Source: Smittium mucronatum
Lineage: Eukaryota > Kickxellomycota > Harpellomycetes > Harpellales > Legeriomycetaceae
NCBI GenBank assembly: GCA_001953115.1
Contig: LSSL01005451.1
Location: 1 to 10,293 of the forward strand
Reading direction: 5' to 3'
DNA length: 10,293 bases
Shown: piece after piece, positions 1-7,589 of the stretch
How the letters are laid out: every line of letters starts with the position of its first letter
Position numbering within the stretch: position 1 is the stretch's first letter
The notes under the pieces: generated by a model
The model's input: only the letters and a program-made list of their open reading frames with translations
What the model was told of the DNA's origin: nothing
The model's database searches: none
Program-made: the position numbers and the translations under genes

Positions 1-27
1 ATATATATATATATATATATATATATA
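1..27. repeat. (AT)n microsatellite at the window edge
   Basis: The window opens in an uninterrupted alternating AT tract of 27 bases, and its true length is unknown because it runs off the edge. Such tracts are common in AT-rich eukaryotic intergenic DNA. There is no sign that it is a regulatory element. Confidence 0.95.
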
Positions 28-372
28 CGAATCTCTCAATAATAACCGAATAACAACACTAAAGGCGGTGGAAACAGAAAAATTTCCGATACAAATGAAA
101 ATGACATAAAATATATTTCGAAAGCATCAATTATCGGAAAAAAGAATGAGATTGAATCTGGAGATTAGCTCAGAAGGTAACATTTTTTTTTACCTAAAAA
201 TAAACCTTTTCAAGGAAAGAAAATTCAGAATAATCCTTAGTGAAAGAGACAAAGTCAACCTACGAAAGTTTTCAATATTGGAAAAAAAACTTGCAAAAAA
301 CAAAATAATCATCGATAATAAGCAAAAAAAATAAAAAATTGGATTATTCAAAGAAATATACTTACTTTTTTG
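28..372. other. A-rich unassigned DNA upstream of the LINE relic
   Basis: No gene is recognised here. There is one open frame with an ATG at 146 and a stop at 332-334 (62 codons). Its product is lysine-rich and charged with no motif I know, and the opposite strand is open over much of the same stretch, so it may be chance in A-rich, T-poor DNA. Because it lies just 5' of a LINE ORF2 relic on the same strand, it could also be the last trace of LINE ORF1 or of the 5' untranslated region. Nothing in the sequence decides between these. Confidence 0.35.
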
Positions 373-1205
373 AAACCTCTCATAAATCAAAACAGTAGGG
401 ATATATCCTCCAGAAAAATACAGAAGTCGACCTTGATAGATCTAAAAGCTTGGGTGATGGTATGGAAATAATTAAATCCCAAATATTATAGAAAATTTTA
501 TGCAAAACGGGGAAAAAAGAAGTACATATTTACTAATGGAAGAAAAAGAAACGGTAAAAATAACCACATTAATGCCAAAAGAATACTTGACAACAACAAA
601 AAAGATAGGTTCTTTATCTTACTGAAAAAGATAGTAAAATCAGACATTTTCTACCTACAGGAAATGAATATTAAAGAGGACGATAAAAAATTCTAGTCGA
701 ACTATTGATTAAATAAAATCATATGGAAGAAATCTAAAGCCACTTTGATGAATGGTGAAAATTATGAAATTAAAGATAATGTAGTTTTATTTGGAGGGAG
801 ACTATTAGTTGTATCCGTCAAGCGGATAAAAATTGAAGTCATAAAAATAATAAATGTACACTTGCTGAATAGGGAAAAAGGCAGAAAATTAATTATTAAC
901 TTCCTGAATGTCCACCTAATGAAAAAAAAGGAGCCCTTACGAAGATATGATTATATTGAGATTTTTAAGCATGGTAGAATTTAAAACCAGAGACAGTTTT
1001 GCTCTAAAAAAACAAAAAAAAGGTAGTGGTTGGAACATAATTTCCAAGATAATGTTGTCTACAACATAAAAAATCTATTTGGTTCACTAAAACCCATGAA
1101 AAATAATACACCTGGATTAATTACTCTGGAAATCACAAATATACAATAGATCACATAATAATACCGAATAAAATTATATAAATAATCGACACCAAGCATG
1201 GAACG
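373..1205 (+). pseudogene. LINE ORF2 endonuclease domain (AP/exonuclease-phosphatase type), broken
   Basis: In known LINEs this domain nicks target DNA to prime reverse transcription. One frame stays readable from 373 to 984 (204 codons) with only three stops, at 469, 694 and 706. It carries HINAKRIL (565-588), which resembles the N-terminal Asn motif. SDIFYLQEMN (640-669) follows, with the LQE glutamate expected in the active site. Then comes VIKIINVHLLN (838-870), matching the NVH-type strand. After a frame change, YTWINYSG (1107-1130) and TIDHIII (1143-1163) match the TW and RIDY motifs near the domain end. I could not find the GDFN motif or a clear final SDH. Residues before about 550 are not recognisable and may belong to the linker upstream of the domain. 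In-frame stops and the frame change make it non-functional. Confidence 0.8.
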
Positions 1206-1744
1206 GGCCCATAATACTATAAAAAAATTTCCGTATCTATTTACTGGAAAAAAATAAATGAAAAAAAATAATTGTAAATTGAATGTAAAACACCTAGAGA
1301 ATGAATACCTAAAAATAAAATAGATCATAGAGCTATGTCGTTGGAAAAGAAGATAATTAATTAAGTGAATCACAAAAGAGATTTTAAAAAAATGTTCATA
1401 TCCCATTCAATCAGAAAACCAACCGAAGATAAAATAAAAAATCTAGAAATAACCAATAGGCTATACAATAGACTGTTAAATTAGAATATGACCAATAAAA
1501 AAACACGCCGAAAATATTATTATAAAATTCAAAAAAAAAATAGCAAAATTAAAAAATTAACCAACGAAAAATTAGATGGCATAATTGTTAGGTCGGGAGT
1601 AAATTTCAAAGAGAGAAATAAGAATTCCAAAAAATAATTTTTTGGACTCCTAAAAATTAGATAAACGCGTAATTTATTGAAGCTTTTTACGACAAAAAAA
1701 TGACGCCAAAAACAGAGACCAACGAAATAGAATAAATAGCTAGA
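1206..1744 (+). pseudogene. LINE ORF2 linker between endonuclease and RT, broken
   Basis: This stretch lies where L1/Tx1 elements have a poorly conserved helical linker. CKLNVKHLENEYLKIK (1273-1320) resembles the WKLN-type motif with the Trp changed to Cys. A segment in another frame from about 1485 to 1660 contains KERNKNSKK, a stop, then FFGLLKIR, which resembles the usual motif before the RT in which a Glu-Lys/Ser run is followed by Phe-Phe and a Lys-Arg. The linker is lysine-rich, in at least two frames and full of stops. Neither segment would be assignable without its neighbours, so support comes mainly from order and spacing between the endonuclease and RT. Confidence 0.6.
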
Positions 1745-2890
1745 GAATTTTATAAAAAAGATTTCGATAAAGGAGACCACTTGCGAAATAAGTCTATCAA
1801 AAACGTATTCCTAAGTTCAAAAAAATAAATAAAACCGCTTGTAAAAGAACTATTGGAAGGGGATGTCCTCACGAGAAAAATAGAAAATAATATATATGAA
1901 TCTTCCAAAAATAAAACTGCAGTTTCAGACGGTCTGCCTTATGAATTCTACAAGCAGCATAGAGCTTAAATTTCAAAATTTCTGTTGAAGATTTTTAACG
2001 GTGCTGGAAAATGAGAGAATTGAAAATAATTGGGGGTGGGGGTGGGGCTATATAGTAACTTTGATTAAAAAAAATGAAGATGCTAAGACCTTAAGAACTA
2101 TAGAACAATCGGGCTATCCAAAACTGACGCAAAATTATACACGAATTCTTTTTCGAAGAGGCTTCAAAAAATCCTGGGAAGCGTTATATGTACTAATCAA
2201 TCAGGTTTTATAAAAAATAGAGGCGCATTTGAAAAAATATTGTCCACAAGCATGTTAATATAAAATAGCAAAGTGGATCCAAAGAAAAAAAATGGCTATC
2301 TACTAATTTATGATCAAGAAAAATTATATGACAGAGTGGATTGGGAATACCTGTTTAGTCTCTTTAGGTAATTTGGGGTGGGTGAAATTTTTTTAAATAG
2401 GTTAATAAATAAATATCACGAATTAAAAACTAGAAATGAATAAAATGGCGTCCTAACAAATATAATGACTATAAGACAGGATTTTAGGCAGAGAGAACCA
2501 CTTTTTCCTCTTCTATAAAACGTAATAATCAAATCCCTGCCATTAAGTCTTAGAGATAAGGTTAGGGGAATATATAGGGGATAGCATATTTAGCCTATTG
2601 GCACATGTGGAAGACTTACTGATTGGATTCAGGAAAAGAGTACAATATAATAATATAAAAGGCCCTCAGGTCCCATTCGATAGTGTCTAGAGCTAAGATA
2701 AACGAAGAAAAAACAATATAAATTAAAATTGGTGAAGCGAAAAATCCGGCCAGTAATGTTAAGGTCGTGGAAACGAAATTGAATTTCAAATTTTTGGGGA
2801 TACAGTTTGACTTGAAAGATATAAACACGGTGGACGAGAAAAATTTATTGGATAAAAAAATATCTGAGAAAATTGCAAGCCTAAAAAAGA
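1745..2890 (+). pseudogene. LINE reverse transcriptase domain, broken
   Basis: This is the polymerase core, which copies element RNA into DNA in living relatives. Blocks occur in the expected order. EFYKKDF (1745-1765) and KPLVKELLEG (1832-1861) precede VSDGLPYEFYK (1922-1954), the PGPDGLP-type block. IVTLIKKNED follows the G-run, then KNYRTIGLSKTD (2093-2128), the NYRPISL-type block. QSGFIKNR is next, then YLLIYDQEKLYDRVDW (2297-2344) with the block A aspartate at 2312-2314, and RQREPLFPLL (2486-2515) for RQGCPLSPLL. LLAHVEDLLIG (2595-2627) stands where the YADD box belongs. SRAKINEEKTI (2686-2718) and NFKFLGIQFD (2782-2811) match the blocks after it. The frame changes near 2012-2031, 2092, 2560-2592 and 2670, and several stops interrupt it. 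Catalysis would be lost even without frameshifts, because the YADD box reads HVED. Confidence 0.92.
2032..2047 (+). repeat. G-rich hexamer tract inside the RT relic
   Basis: The tract reads GGGGGTGGGGGTGGGG, nearly three copies of a TGGGGG unit, and is by far the most G-rich spot in the window. In the local frame it encodes alternating Trp and Gly where LINEs normally have a single short motif before the IVLL/KK block. The frame also changes just upstream of it. Expansion by replication slippage is the simplest explanation. Confidence 0.85.
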
Positions 2891-2894
2891 TAAA

Positions 2895-3741
2895 ACTACG
2901 GTAAAACGAAAAATTTTAGCGGCAAACATAATCATCTTCTCAAAACTATGGTACTCAGCTCATGTAACTTCTTTCGAAAAATCATTTGTCTAAAAGATCA
3001 AAAAATAGATAGGATTATTTATATGTTCTGATAAAAAAAACAAGGGTGGGTATCTCGTCCCTATAAATGATCTTAAAACTCGGAGGGCTGGAAATGATGG
3101 ATATAGAAATTATATCAAAGCTCTAATGATGAATTGGGGAAAAAGCTTATTAAACCGAGACCACTCTCTTTGGAAGGATATGTTATGCATAATACCCGAT
3201 CAATATCAATAAAACACTATGGAGATGAAAAATTCTCAGAAATAATCACAATAATAAAACTCTCAAAGTCCTTAGGGAAATTACAAACAACCTTTAATGA
3301 AGCCATAAAACTTCTCAGAAGTATAATCCAAATTGATATATGTGACATAGACCACTGGGCATATGAAATCGTAAAATAAATGAGATCTGATATTTAAACA
3401 TTTTATTCGAAACCGACATCACATAGAAGGATTTTTATGGCTTAGAAAAAACAATTTCACCAATTCCGGAAGATTTACGAGAGAAATTAATCTAGTATAG
3501 GAAGATTCATCCAAATCCATATTCACAACAAACATAGATAGAAGGTCAATCACTATATTAATAGACGCGTGTAAAAGAAAAAAATCAGCGAATCTTTACT
3601 GAAGGAAAGGTTTTCTGAAAAAAGAATTTAAAAATGTCTGAAGAAGAAATTAAAAAAATAATCATTAAAAGTATAAAAAAGAATTCAGAAAAAATAAATA
3701 AAAATTAAAAATGCATAATTCCTAAATGGGACAAGCTGGGG
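2895..3741 (+). pseudogene. LINE ORF2 region after the RT core, broken
   Basis: Three pieces match the connector that follows the RT palm in L1/Tx1-like elements. First, TTVKRKILAANIIIFSKLWY (2895-2954) fits the motif in which a Gly/Arg run is followed by a helix ending in Leu-Trp-Tyr. Second, LGGLEMMDIEI (3079-3111) with KALMMNWGKSLL after it fits the GGLG...DI...AL...W block. Third, a stop-free stretch from 3134 to 3379 (81 codons) in another frame may continue the domain, though it overlaps the second piece and has no motif I can name. From 3380 to 3741 I find only short lysine- and asparagine-rich fragments, such as one near 3403-3490 with FLWLRKNN, consistent in position but not identifiable alone. 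Confidence 0.7.
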
Positions 3742-3999
3742 ATGATATCAAGCAGCGAAACAAATTTTAATTGGCTTAAGATTCACAAAATGAAAGTAAA
3801 ACCAAAAATAAGGAGCCACATATGGCTTTTTTTTCAAAATGCAATCATTGCAGAAATAAGGGTTTGCATCTGGAACAAAAGAATTTTTGACGAATCACAG
3901 AGATGTAAGGAATGTAATATCAAAAGGGAAAATATTCCCCACATATATTTGGATGGAAGAAAATCAAAGAATTCTGGCGAATGCTTTATCATTTTATAA
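3742..3999 (+). pseudogene. LINE C-terminal Cys/His domain (zf-RVT-like), broken
   Basis: An 85-codon frame without internal stops gives NWLKIHKMKVKPKIRSHIWL, then RVCIWNKRIF, then RCKECNIKRENIPHIYLDG. This matches the zf-RVT type of domain at the end of many LINE ORF2 proteins: a W..I/K..VKPKI..F.W stretch followed by C-x2-C, a few charged residues, His, and a last Cys about five residues later. The two Cys and the His are present. The final Cys is not: at the right place the reading shifts frame near 3951, giving GWKKIKEFW, as if the Cys codon had mutated. The domain is thought to bind nucleic acid during integration. The ATG here is only the first Met in a fragment, not a gene start. Confidence 0.8.
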
Positions 4000-4362
4000 A
4001 AACCCATAGCCAAAAACCAAATGAAAATATGGGAAAAATAAATTTGGATGTAATTTTTGACTTTATGAAACCAGTAAATCATAATATCCCCAAAATCGAA
4101 AATAATATACGTTAAGGCGATTTGGAACATCGATATAACAATTATAGAAGCTGGTATATATAACATAATAATTGCAGCATCTGTTATTTTCTCTAGATGG
4201 ATCAACGAATTGAAAACCAAAATAAAAAATGATTGGAGCTATGCCAATAAAAGGATAAAAAAAAACTGGTTATCTTCTATCCCAGGTGAAAATATCAGCT
4301 TTTCTCATCAACAGAACGTCCATACACAAAGTAACATACACTCTTTTACACACCATACTTAG
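3951..4362 (+). pseudogene. LINE ORF2 C-terminal tail, two open segments
   Basis: Right after the His of the Cys/His domain, the frame starting at 3951 reads WKKIKEFWRMLYHFIKTH and stays open to a stop near 4111. That is the K-x-FW pattern that normally follows the last Cys. A different frame is then open from 4114 to the stop at 4360-4362, with 82 codons. It contains KAIWNIDI, IYNIIIAASVIFSRWINELK and NDWSYANKRIKKNWL. The pattern of a helix, then RW..E...KI..D....., is typical of the extreme C-terminus of L1/Tx1-like ORF2. It has no Met codon, so start-based gene finding would miss it. I take the stop at 4360 as the likely original or near-original ORF2 end. Confidence 0.7.
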
Positions 4363-4604
4363 TTTAACATAAAAATACTCTTAATTAAAATCTAGGAAAA
4401 AAATTACGAGTTAAAAAGAATTAATAACTATATATATGTGGCGTATAAATTACTCGATTGTATTATCCTTATTATATTTTTTTTCGCAAGTGTACTCTAC
4501 TAACACAAAGATTTTCAAAAAAAAAACCTTCTACTAAGATAACTGAACAAGACAATACAAGTAAAAATCCTATTTTTCAGAACCAACTAAAACTGGGGGC
4601 TTAA
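4363..4604. other. Spacer between the two retroelement relics
   Basis: No gene is seen in these 242 bases. The only notable feature is an A10 run at 4517-4526, about 155 bases after the last LINE stop, which could be the remnant of the LINE 3' tail; runs of this length are common here, so this is weak. I did not find a convincing target-site duplication or a DIRS-type terminal repeat. Confidence 0.5.
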
Positions 4605-5199
4605 ATGGCTCAGCAACTCTTAATATATAAGAAAATTGATCCAGAAGCATGCAACCCGCACTTAAAGGAAAGTATCCTAATAGCAGACCTCGTTTTTTAT
4701 CTGAAACTCACTGCAGAATTTCCGTTATTTGAAAAAGACACATTCAGTTTATAGCTAACCTAATAAAAGCGCAATATCAAGTAATTTTTTCCACCTAAAC
4801 TATTGCGATGAAATAAATACCAATTTCTCTTAAAAAAACTGCATTTTAGTGAGATGGAGAAGTTTGATACAGTTCTTTACGGGTTTGAGACGGTTCTTGT
4901 TTAAGCTAATATAAAAAATTGATTGTTATTTACATCTCCTTAATATAGAAATATCCGGTTTCGATACTTCAATGGGCCCTAAAATCATATTTTTAGCCAA
5001 TTTAAAAGCTCTGTTATTCAATTTAGTTGCCACTAAAAAAAATACTGATTTAAAGGATTTCATAAAGGTATTTTAATCCCCATAGATTTCATTCAGCTCG
5101 TATACTCTTAATCTTATCCACTGTTGGACCAAGAGTTATTGGATGCTCTCATATCAAAGAGACCAGTCGAGAAGGACAAAAACCACATCCCTTTTACGT
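4605..5199 (+). pseudogene. DIRS-like ORF1 (Gag-like) relic
   Basis: An ATG at 4605, directly after a stop codon, opens 49 codons ending at 4752-4754. Its end, EFPLFEKDTFSL, resembles the LP..EEDFF..PL segment I associate with ORF1 of fungal DIRS elements. The same frame continues through stops to FFPPKL and KFDTVLYGFETVLV (4860-4901), like the PPPLN and D..LYGIQ..LA segments. The frame then shifts, and 4915-5076 is 53 codons open with KIDCYLHLL, then IIFLANLKALLFNLVATKKN, where a helix ending in a dLA..it motif is expected. A further piece, PLLDQELLDALIS (5118-5156), is the LLD.E.LDALI-type segment near the end. ORF1 presumably coats the element RNA. The comparison is from memory of the family, so the name is tentative, but four consecutive segments fit in order. 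Confidence 0.5.
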
Positions 5200-5584
5200 A
5201 AGCAACCAGAGTGAGATACTAAAATATTTTTTGTTAGAAGCGGTTTTATGGCGCTGAGAGCCACAACTACAAACTTTGCAGATGCAATAAAAAAAAAAAC
5301 CACTCCACTAAAATTTTAGCTTAAGAGGTCTCAGGCGGGAGGGAATCTTAATAAAGGCTAAGGAACCTATCCCTCCCACCTTTCATTAATGAGATGCCTA
5401 TTTTTGATCAAATCAGCATTTTAAAAACTTACCTTCAACCAATGGATTGAGTGTAATTTAACGAATATTTAAAACGAATCTAAAAAAATAAGAATCTTAT
5501 ACGTCAAAGAAATCATCGGAGAAAGGTTCCATTAAACTTAGAATCCGGGAATTTTCCAATTTAAAAAATGCCCCTCTCTTTTAG
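5200..5584 (+). other. Unresolved stretch between Gag-like and RT relics
   Basis: No motif is assignable. A short frame starting near 5236 reads RSGFMALRATTTNFADAIKK and stops soon after the next few codons. It may be the degraded end of ORF1 or the start of the pol ORF, but only its position suggests that. The GC-richer patch at 5325-5390 (cggga, ccctccc) has no recognised product. Confidence 0.4.
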
Positions 5585-6210
5585 AAAAGAAAAAAATTGG
5601 AGGTATTAAAACTGGGGATTAAGTTTTATACAGCCAGATTTCCATTTCTCCAAGGAAGAAATGGGTTATCACAGATTTTTTTCGATCTCAGCAAGATCGA
5701 TCTGAGTTTGGCGGAACAGAATTTCAAAAAGGAAATTTTTTATTAAAACCTTCTTATTATTTTTAAAAAGGGCGTCCTAACACTCTTAGGTTATATGGAT
5801 AATTAACTTATATTCATGCGCACAAGAAGTTCCGAACATACCCTTACATTATTGGAAAGGCAGATTTTTATAGTTACACGCCCTAATTTTTGTAATAACA
5901 ATTATTAGTTTGGAATTTTTTGAAATTCCTCTAATGGCTCAAGAAAATTTCAGTTAGATATATATATATATATATCACTACATACAGAAGACATCCTGAT
6001 AATGAGAGAGACAAAAAAGGCGCATGTTACATGCATAAATACGATGTAACTAATATACCTGATTTGGGCTCAAGGTCAACAGAAGAAATCTTCTGCATAT
6101 CCTTAGAGTCTATCATATATCTGCATAAGTCTATAAAACCCAATAAAGTGATTATAAAAAAATATTTTACCTATAACAGGTATCTTAAAGATATACCGTC
6201 AAACCAATGA
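5585..6210 (+). pseudogene. DIRS-like reverse transcriptase relic
   Basis: Three segments fit a DIRS-type RT. At 5585-5746, 53 open codons read LGIKFYTARFPFL, GLSQIFFDLSKIDL and AEQNFKKEI, like the GRL..F...W, G..I.F and E...LL..GAI segments before the palm. At 5803-5889, YIHAHKKFRTY and GKADFYSYTP match the block after the first catalytic Asp, usually AY.HI.I....RKYLRF.W....Y.F. The preceding LDLKD box is damaged. At 5909-6046, FGIF then HTEDILIM (5981-6004) match the PFGLS and YLDDILI boxes, with an (AT)9 tract between them. A different frame is open from 5935 to 6210 (91 codons) and includes SLESIIYLHKSIKPNKVI, like the EKS..P...I segment after YLDD. The catalytic YLDD reads HTED, and frames change three or more times, so it cannot be active. 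Confidence 0.6.
5958..5975. repeat. (AT)9 microsatellite within the RT relic
   Basis: Nine AT units lie between the PFGLS-like and YLDD-like boxes. The distance between these boxes (about 25 codons) is shorter than I would expect for the family, so replacement or contraction of coding sequence around the tract is plausible. Confidence 0.9.
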
Positions 6211-6292
6211 AAGCTGGGCAGTCTAGATTGAGTTTTATGGAGATTTTTATTGGTTAATTCCAGAAAATAAATATTTATCTTATTTTGGCACT

Positions 6293-7400
6293 ACTGATTA
6301 TTCACAGGATCCTGGAAATAAACAATTCTCATTTCGATATCGAAATAAAAATCATGTTTATATACGGAAATTATAACAAGAAACTCCATAATTAACACAT
6401 GTTTCTAGAAAAATAAAATTTCGTAATTTAAAGATCTCTCATTAATGTATGGGAAGCAATAATTGATTTTTTTTTACAGAATCCATCATAAAAAGCGTAA
6501 GAAATAGTAGAATGATCCCAAAAGTTCTTGATATCATTGGATCAAACCGAGGAAATGATTTAAATCAACACCAATAAATCTCATAATAATTTAAGCTCTC
6601 AGAGATAATAATTTTATGGAACTCTCGAAGTTTTATTAATTAAAAAATACTGTAACACTTGAATATTTAATAAAATTGGGGCATGGTAACACCGAAATGC
6701 TCGTTACGACGAAATACATAAAATATCACTTCCTGGAATAAAATACAAAAATTTACATTAAATATAATCAATTGGCACTCAATTTAAGATTTCCGAAGTA
6801 GAATGATCACACAGACCGAATTTTAACCATAAAACTAGTCAGTTGTAAAATTATACTTAATAAAACGTCAAAACTATTTGAATATTTTAGATTAAAACAT
6901 CAAGAAAAAGATAGAGTAATATTTAAAGTAGTACACAGACAAAATTTAGCTGATTTGGAGCGCATTTAATTAAAATTTACAGAGTTAAAATCCACTTAAA
7001 TATCCTAAAATGGAGCTTTTTTAATCAAATAATACATAAAACCTGCATAGAACGAATAAAAATGGTAATTTTCAAAATAATTTTAACTTCAGAAAAAAAA
7101 TTTCATTATATTTTGGCGCTTTCAATATCTCAGCCACAAATCACAACGAATTGTAAATCAGTCAAAATCCAAAAGGCTTAAAGTCTCTGCTATATTGAAA
7201 ATAAAATTGAATCTTGGTGGTTAGTACTAAGATGTTATTTCCCCTAGGCTCAAGAACTGGTAACCTATTACTGATATTTTATTGATTTTAATGAAATAAG
7301 AGTAAGAAGTTAATCTTGGTACAGTTTTTTCCACCACCAGGCTTCAGACTTGCCAATACTAAAGGGAATAACCGCTAAAATCTTAACATAATTGATAGTC
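6293..7400 (+). pseudogene. Possible DIRS-like RNase H and following domain, very decayed
   Basis: This reading is tentative and leans on order. GTTDYSQDPGN, with TDYS at 6293-6304, may be the TDAS..GWG box. NTVTLEYLIKLGHGNTEML (6646-6702) resembles the DNTTA..Y..K.GG..S..L box, and is the best of the set. KIYIKYNQLAL then stands where the YQHI.G motif is expected. GAFNISATNHNEL, a stop, then ISQNP (7115-7171) resembles the D.FA...N..L..Y.S segment of the region after RNase H. PPPGFRLAN (about 7332-7358) resembles the PPW.LI motif. A stretch near 7400, with WLKST, a TAG that a single change would make TGG, then LET, may be the P.W.S..W segment. Stops occur every few codons and spacing between the first two boxes is longer than normal. 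RNase H in living relatives removes the RNA template. Confidence 0.38.
6331..6346. repeat. 16-bp perfect palindrome
   Basis: ATTTCGATATCGAAAT is its own reverse complement. Perfect 16-base palindromes are uncommon by chance even in AT-rich DNA, but no binding protein can be named and it sits inside dead retroelement sequence. A chance origin is likely. Confidence 0.9.
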
Positions 7401-7589
7401 AATCATCTGGTTGAAATCTACATAGTTGGAAACATGAAATCTAATTCTTAAAATTAATAAAAATATATTCTATAAAAGTTAAATAAAAGCAAAATAGCGT
7501 CGCAAAATTCAATTTTTTCTTAGTTCAAAAAAGCATGAGATGATATTTGGGTAAGATCCTTTGCTATTAATAATATTAATAAAACTCCT

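Larger units (their letters stand above)
373..4362 (+). mobile_element. Decayed non-LTR retrotransposon (LINE, L1/Tx1-like), ORF2 region
   Basis: Reading the + strand across frame changes gives the order expected for ORF2 of an L1/Tx1-type LINE: AP-like endonuclease, reverse transcriptase, then a C-terminal Cys/His domain. Anchors include LQEM (655-666), YTW...TIDHI (1107-1157), DGLPYEFYK (1928-1954), YDQEKLYDRVDW (2309-2344), RQREPLFPLL (2486-2515), GGL..MDI (3082-3102) and CKEC...H (about 3904-3945). At about 4 kb the length is near that of a full ORF2. Known LINEs of this type nick DNA with the endonuclease and copy their RNA at the nick. This copy cannot: it has at least twelve frame changes, many stops and altered catalytic residues. 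It lies directly upstream of the DIRS-like relic in the same orientation. The family assignment is by eye; the clade within L1/Tx1 is not resolved. Confidence 0.88.

Noticed and set aside
1059..1406. Open frame of 115 codons on the minus strand
   Set aside because: It is the reverse of A-rich LINE sequence, giving a Phe/Tyr/Ile-rich product. The + strand here carries the recognisable TW and RIDY-type endonuclease motifs, so this is a shadow.
1529..1780. Open frame of 83 codons on the minus strand
   Set aside because: It is Phe/Leu-rich antisense of the LINE linker, with no motif of its own.
2032..2047. Telomere-like repeat (TGGGGG units)
   Set aside because: There are fewer than three units, they lie inside an RT coding relic, and there is no longer array. 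Internal slippage is simpler.
2616..2828. Open frame of 70 codons on the minus strand
   Set aside because: It lies opposite the LINE RT blocks containing INEEKT and FLGI, which are convincing on the + strand.
3834..4220. Open frame of 128 codons on the minus strand, hydrophobic and membrane-like
   Set aside because: It lies opposite the LINE Cys/His domain and C-terminal tail. A-rich sense sequence gives T-rich, hydrophobic antisense codons, so the membrane look is an artefact of composition.
373..4362. Repeat-induced C-to-T mutation as the cause of the stops
   Set aside because: Several stops sit where the family has Tyr, Lys or similar codons and need transversions (for example TAT to TAA at 2516), and the sense strand is A-rich rather than showing a clean C-to-T pattern. 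General decay fits better.
4587..5617. Shared 11-mer TAAAACTGGGG near 4587 and 5606 as a possible element repeat
   Set aside because: The match is short and does not extend; it is not enough for a terminal or internal repeat.
2444..5782. Shared 12-mer GGCGTCCTAACA at about 2444 and 5770
   Set aside because: A single 12-base match between two places in 10 kb can arise by chance, and the flanks do not extend the similarity.
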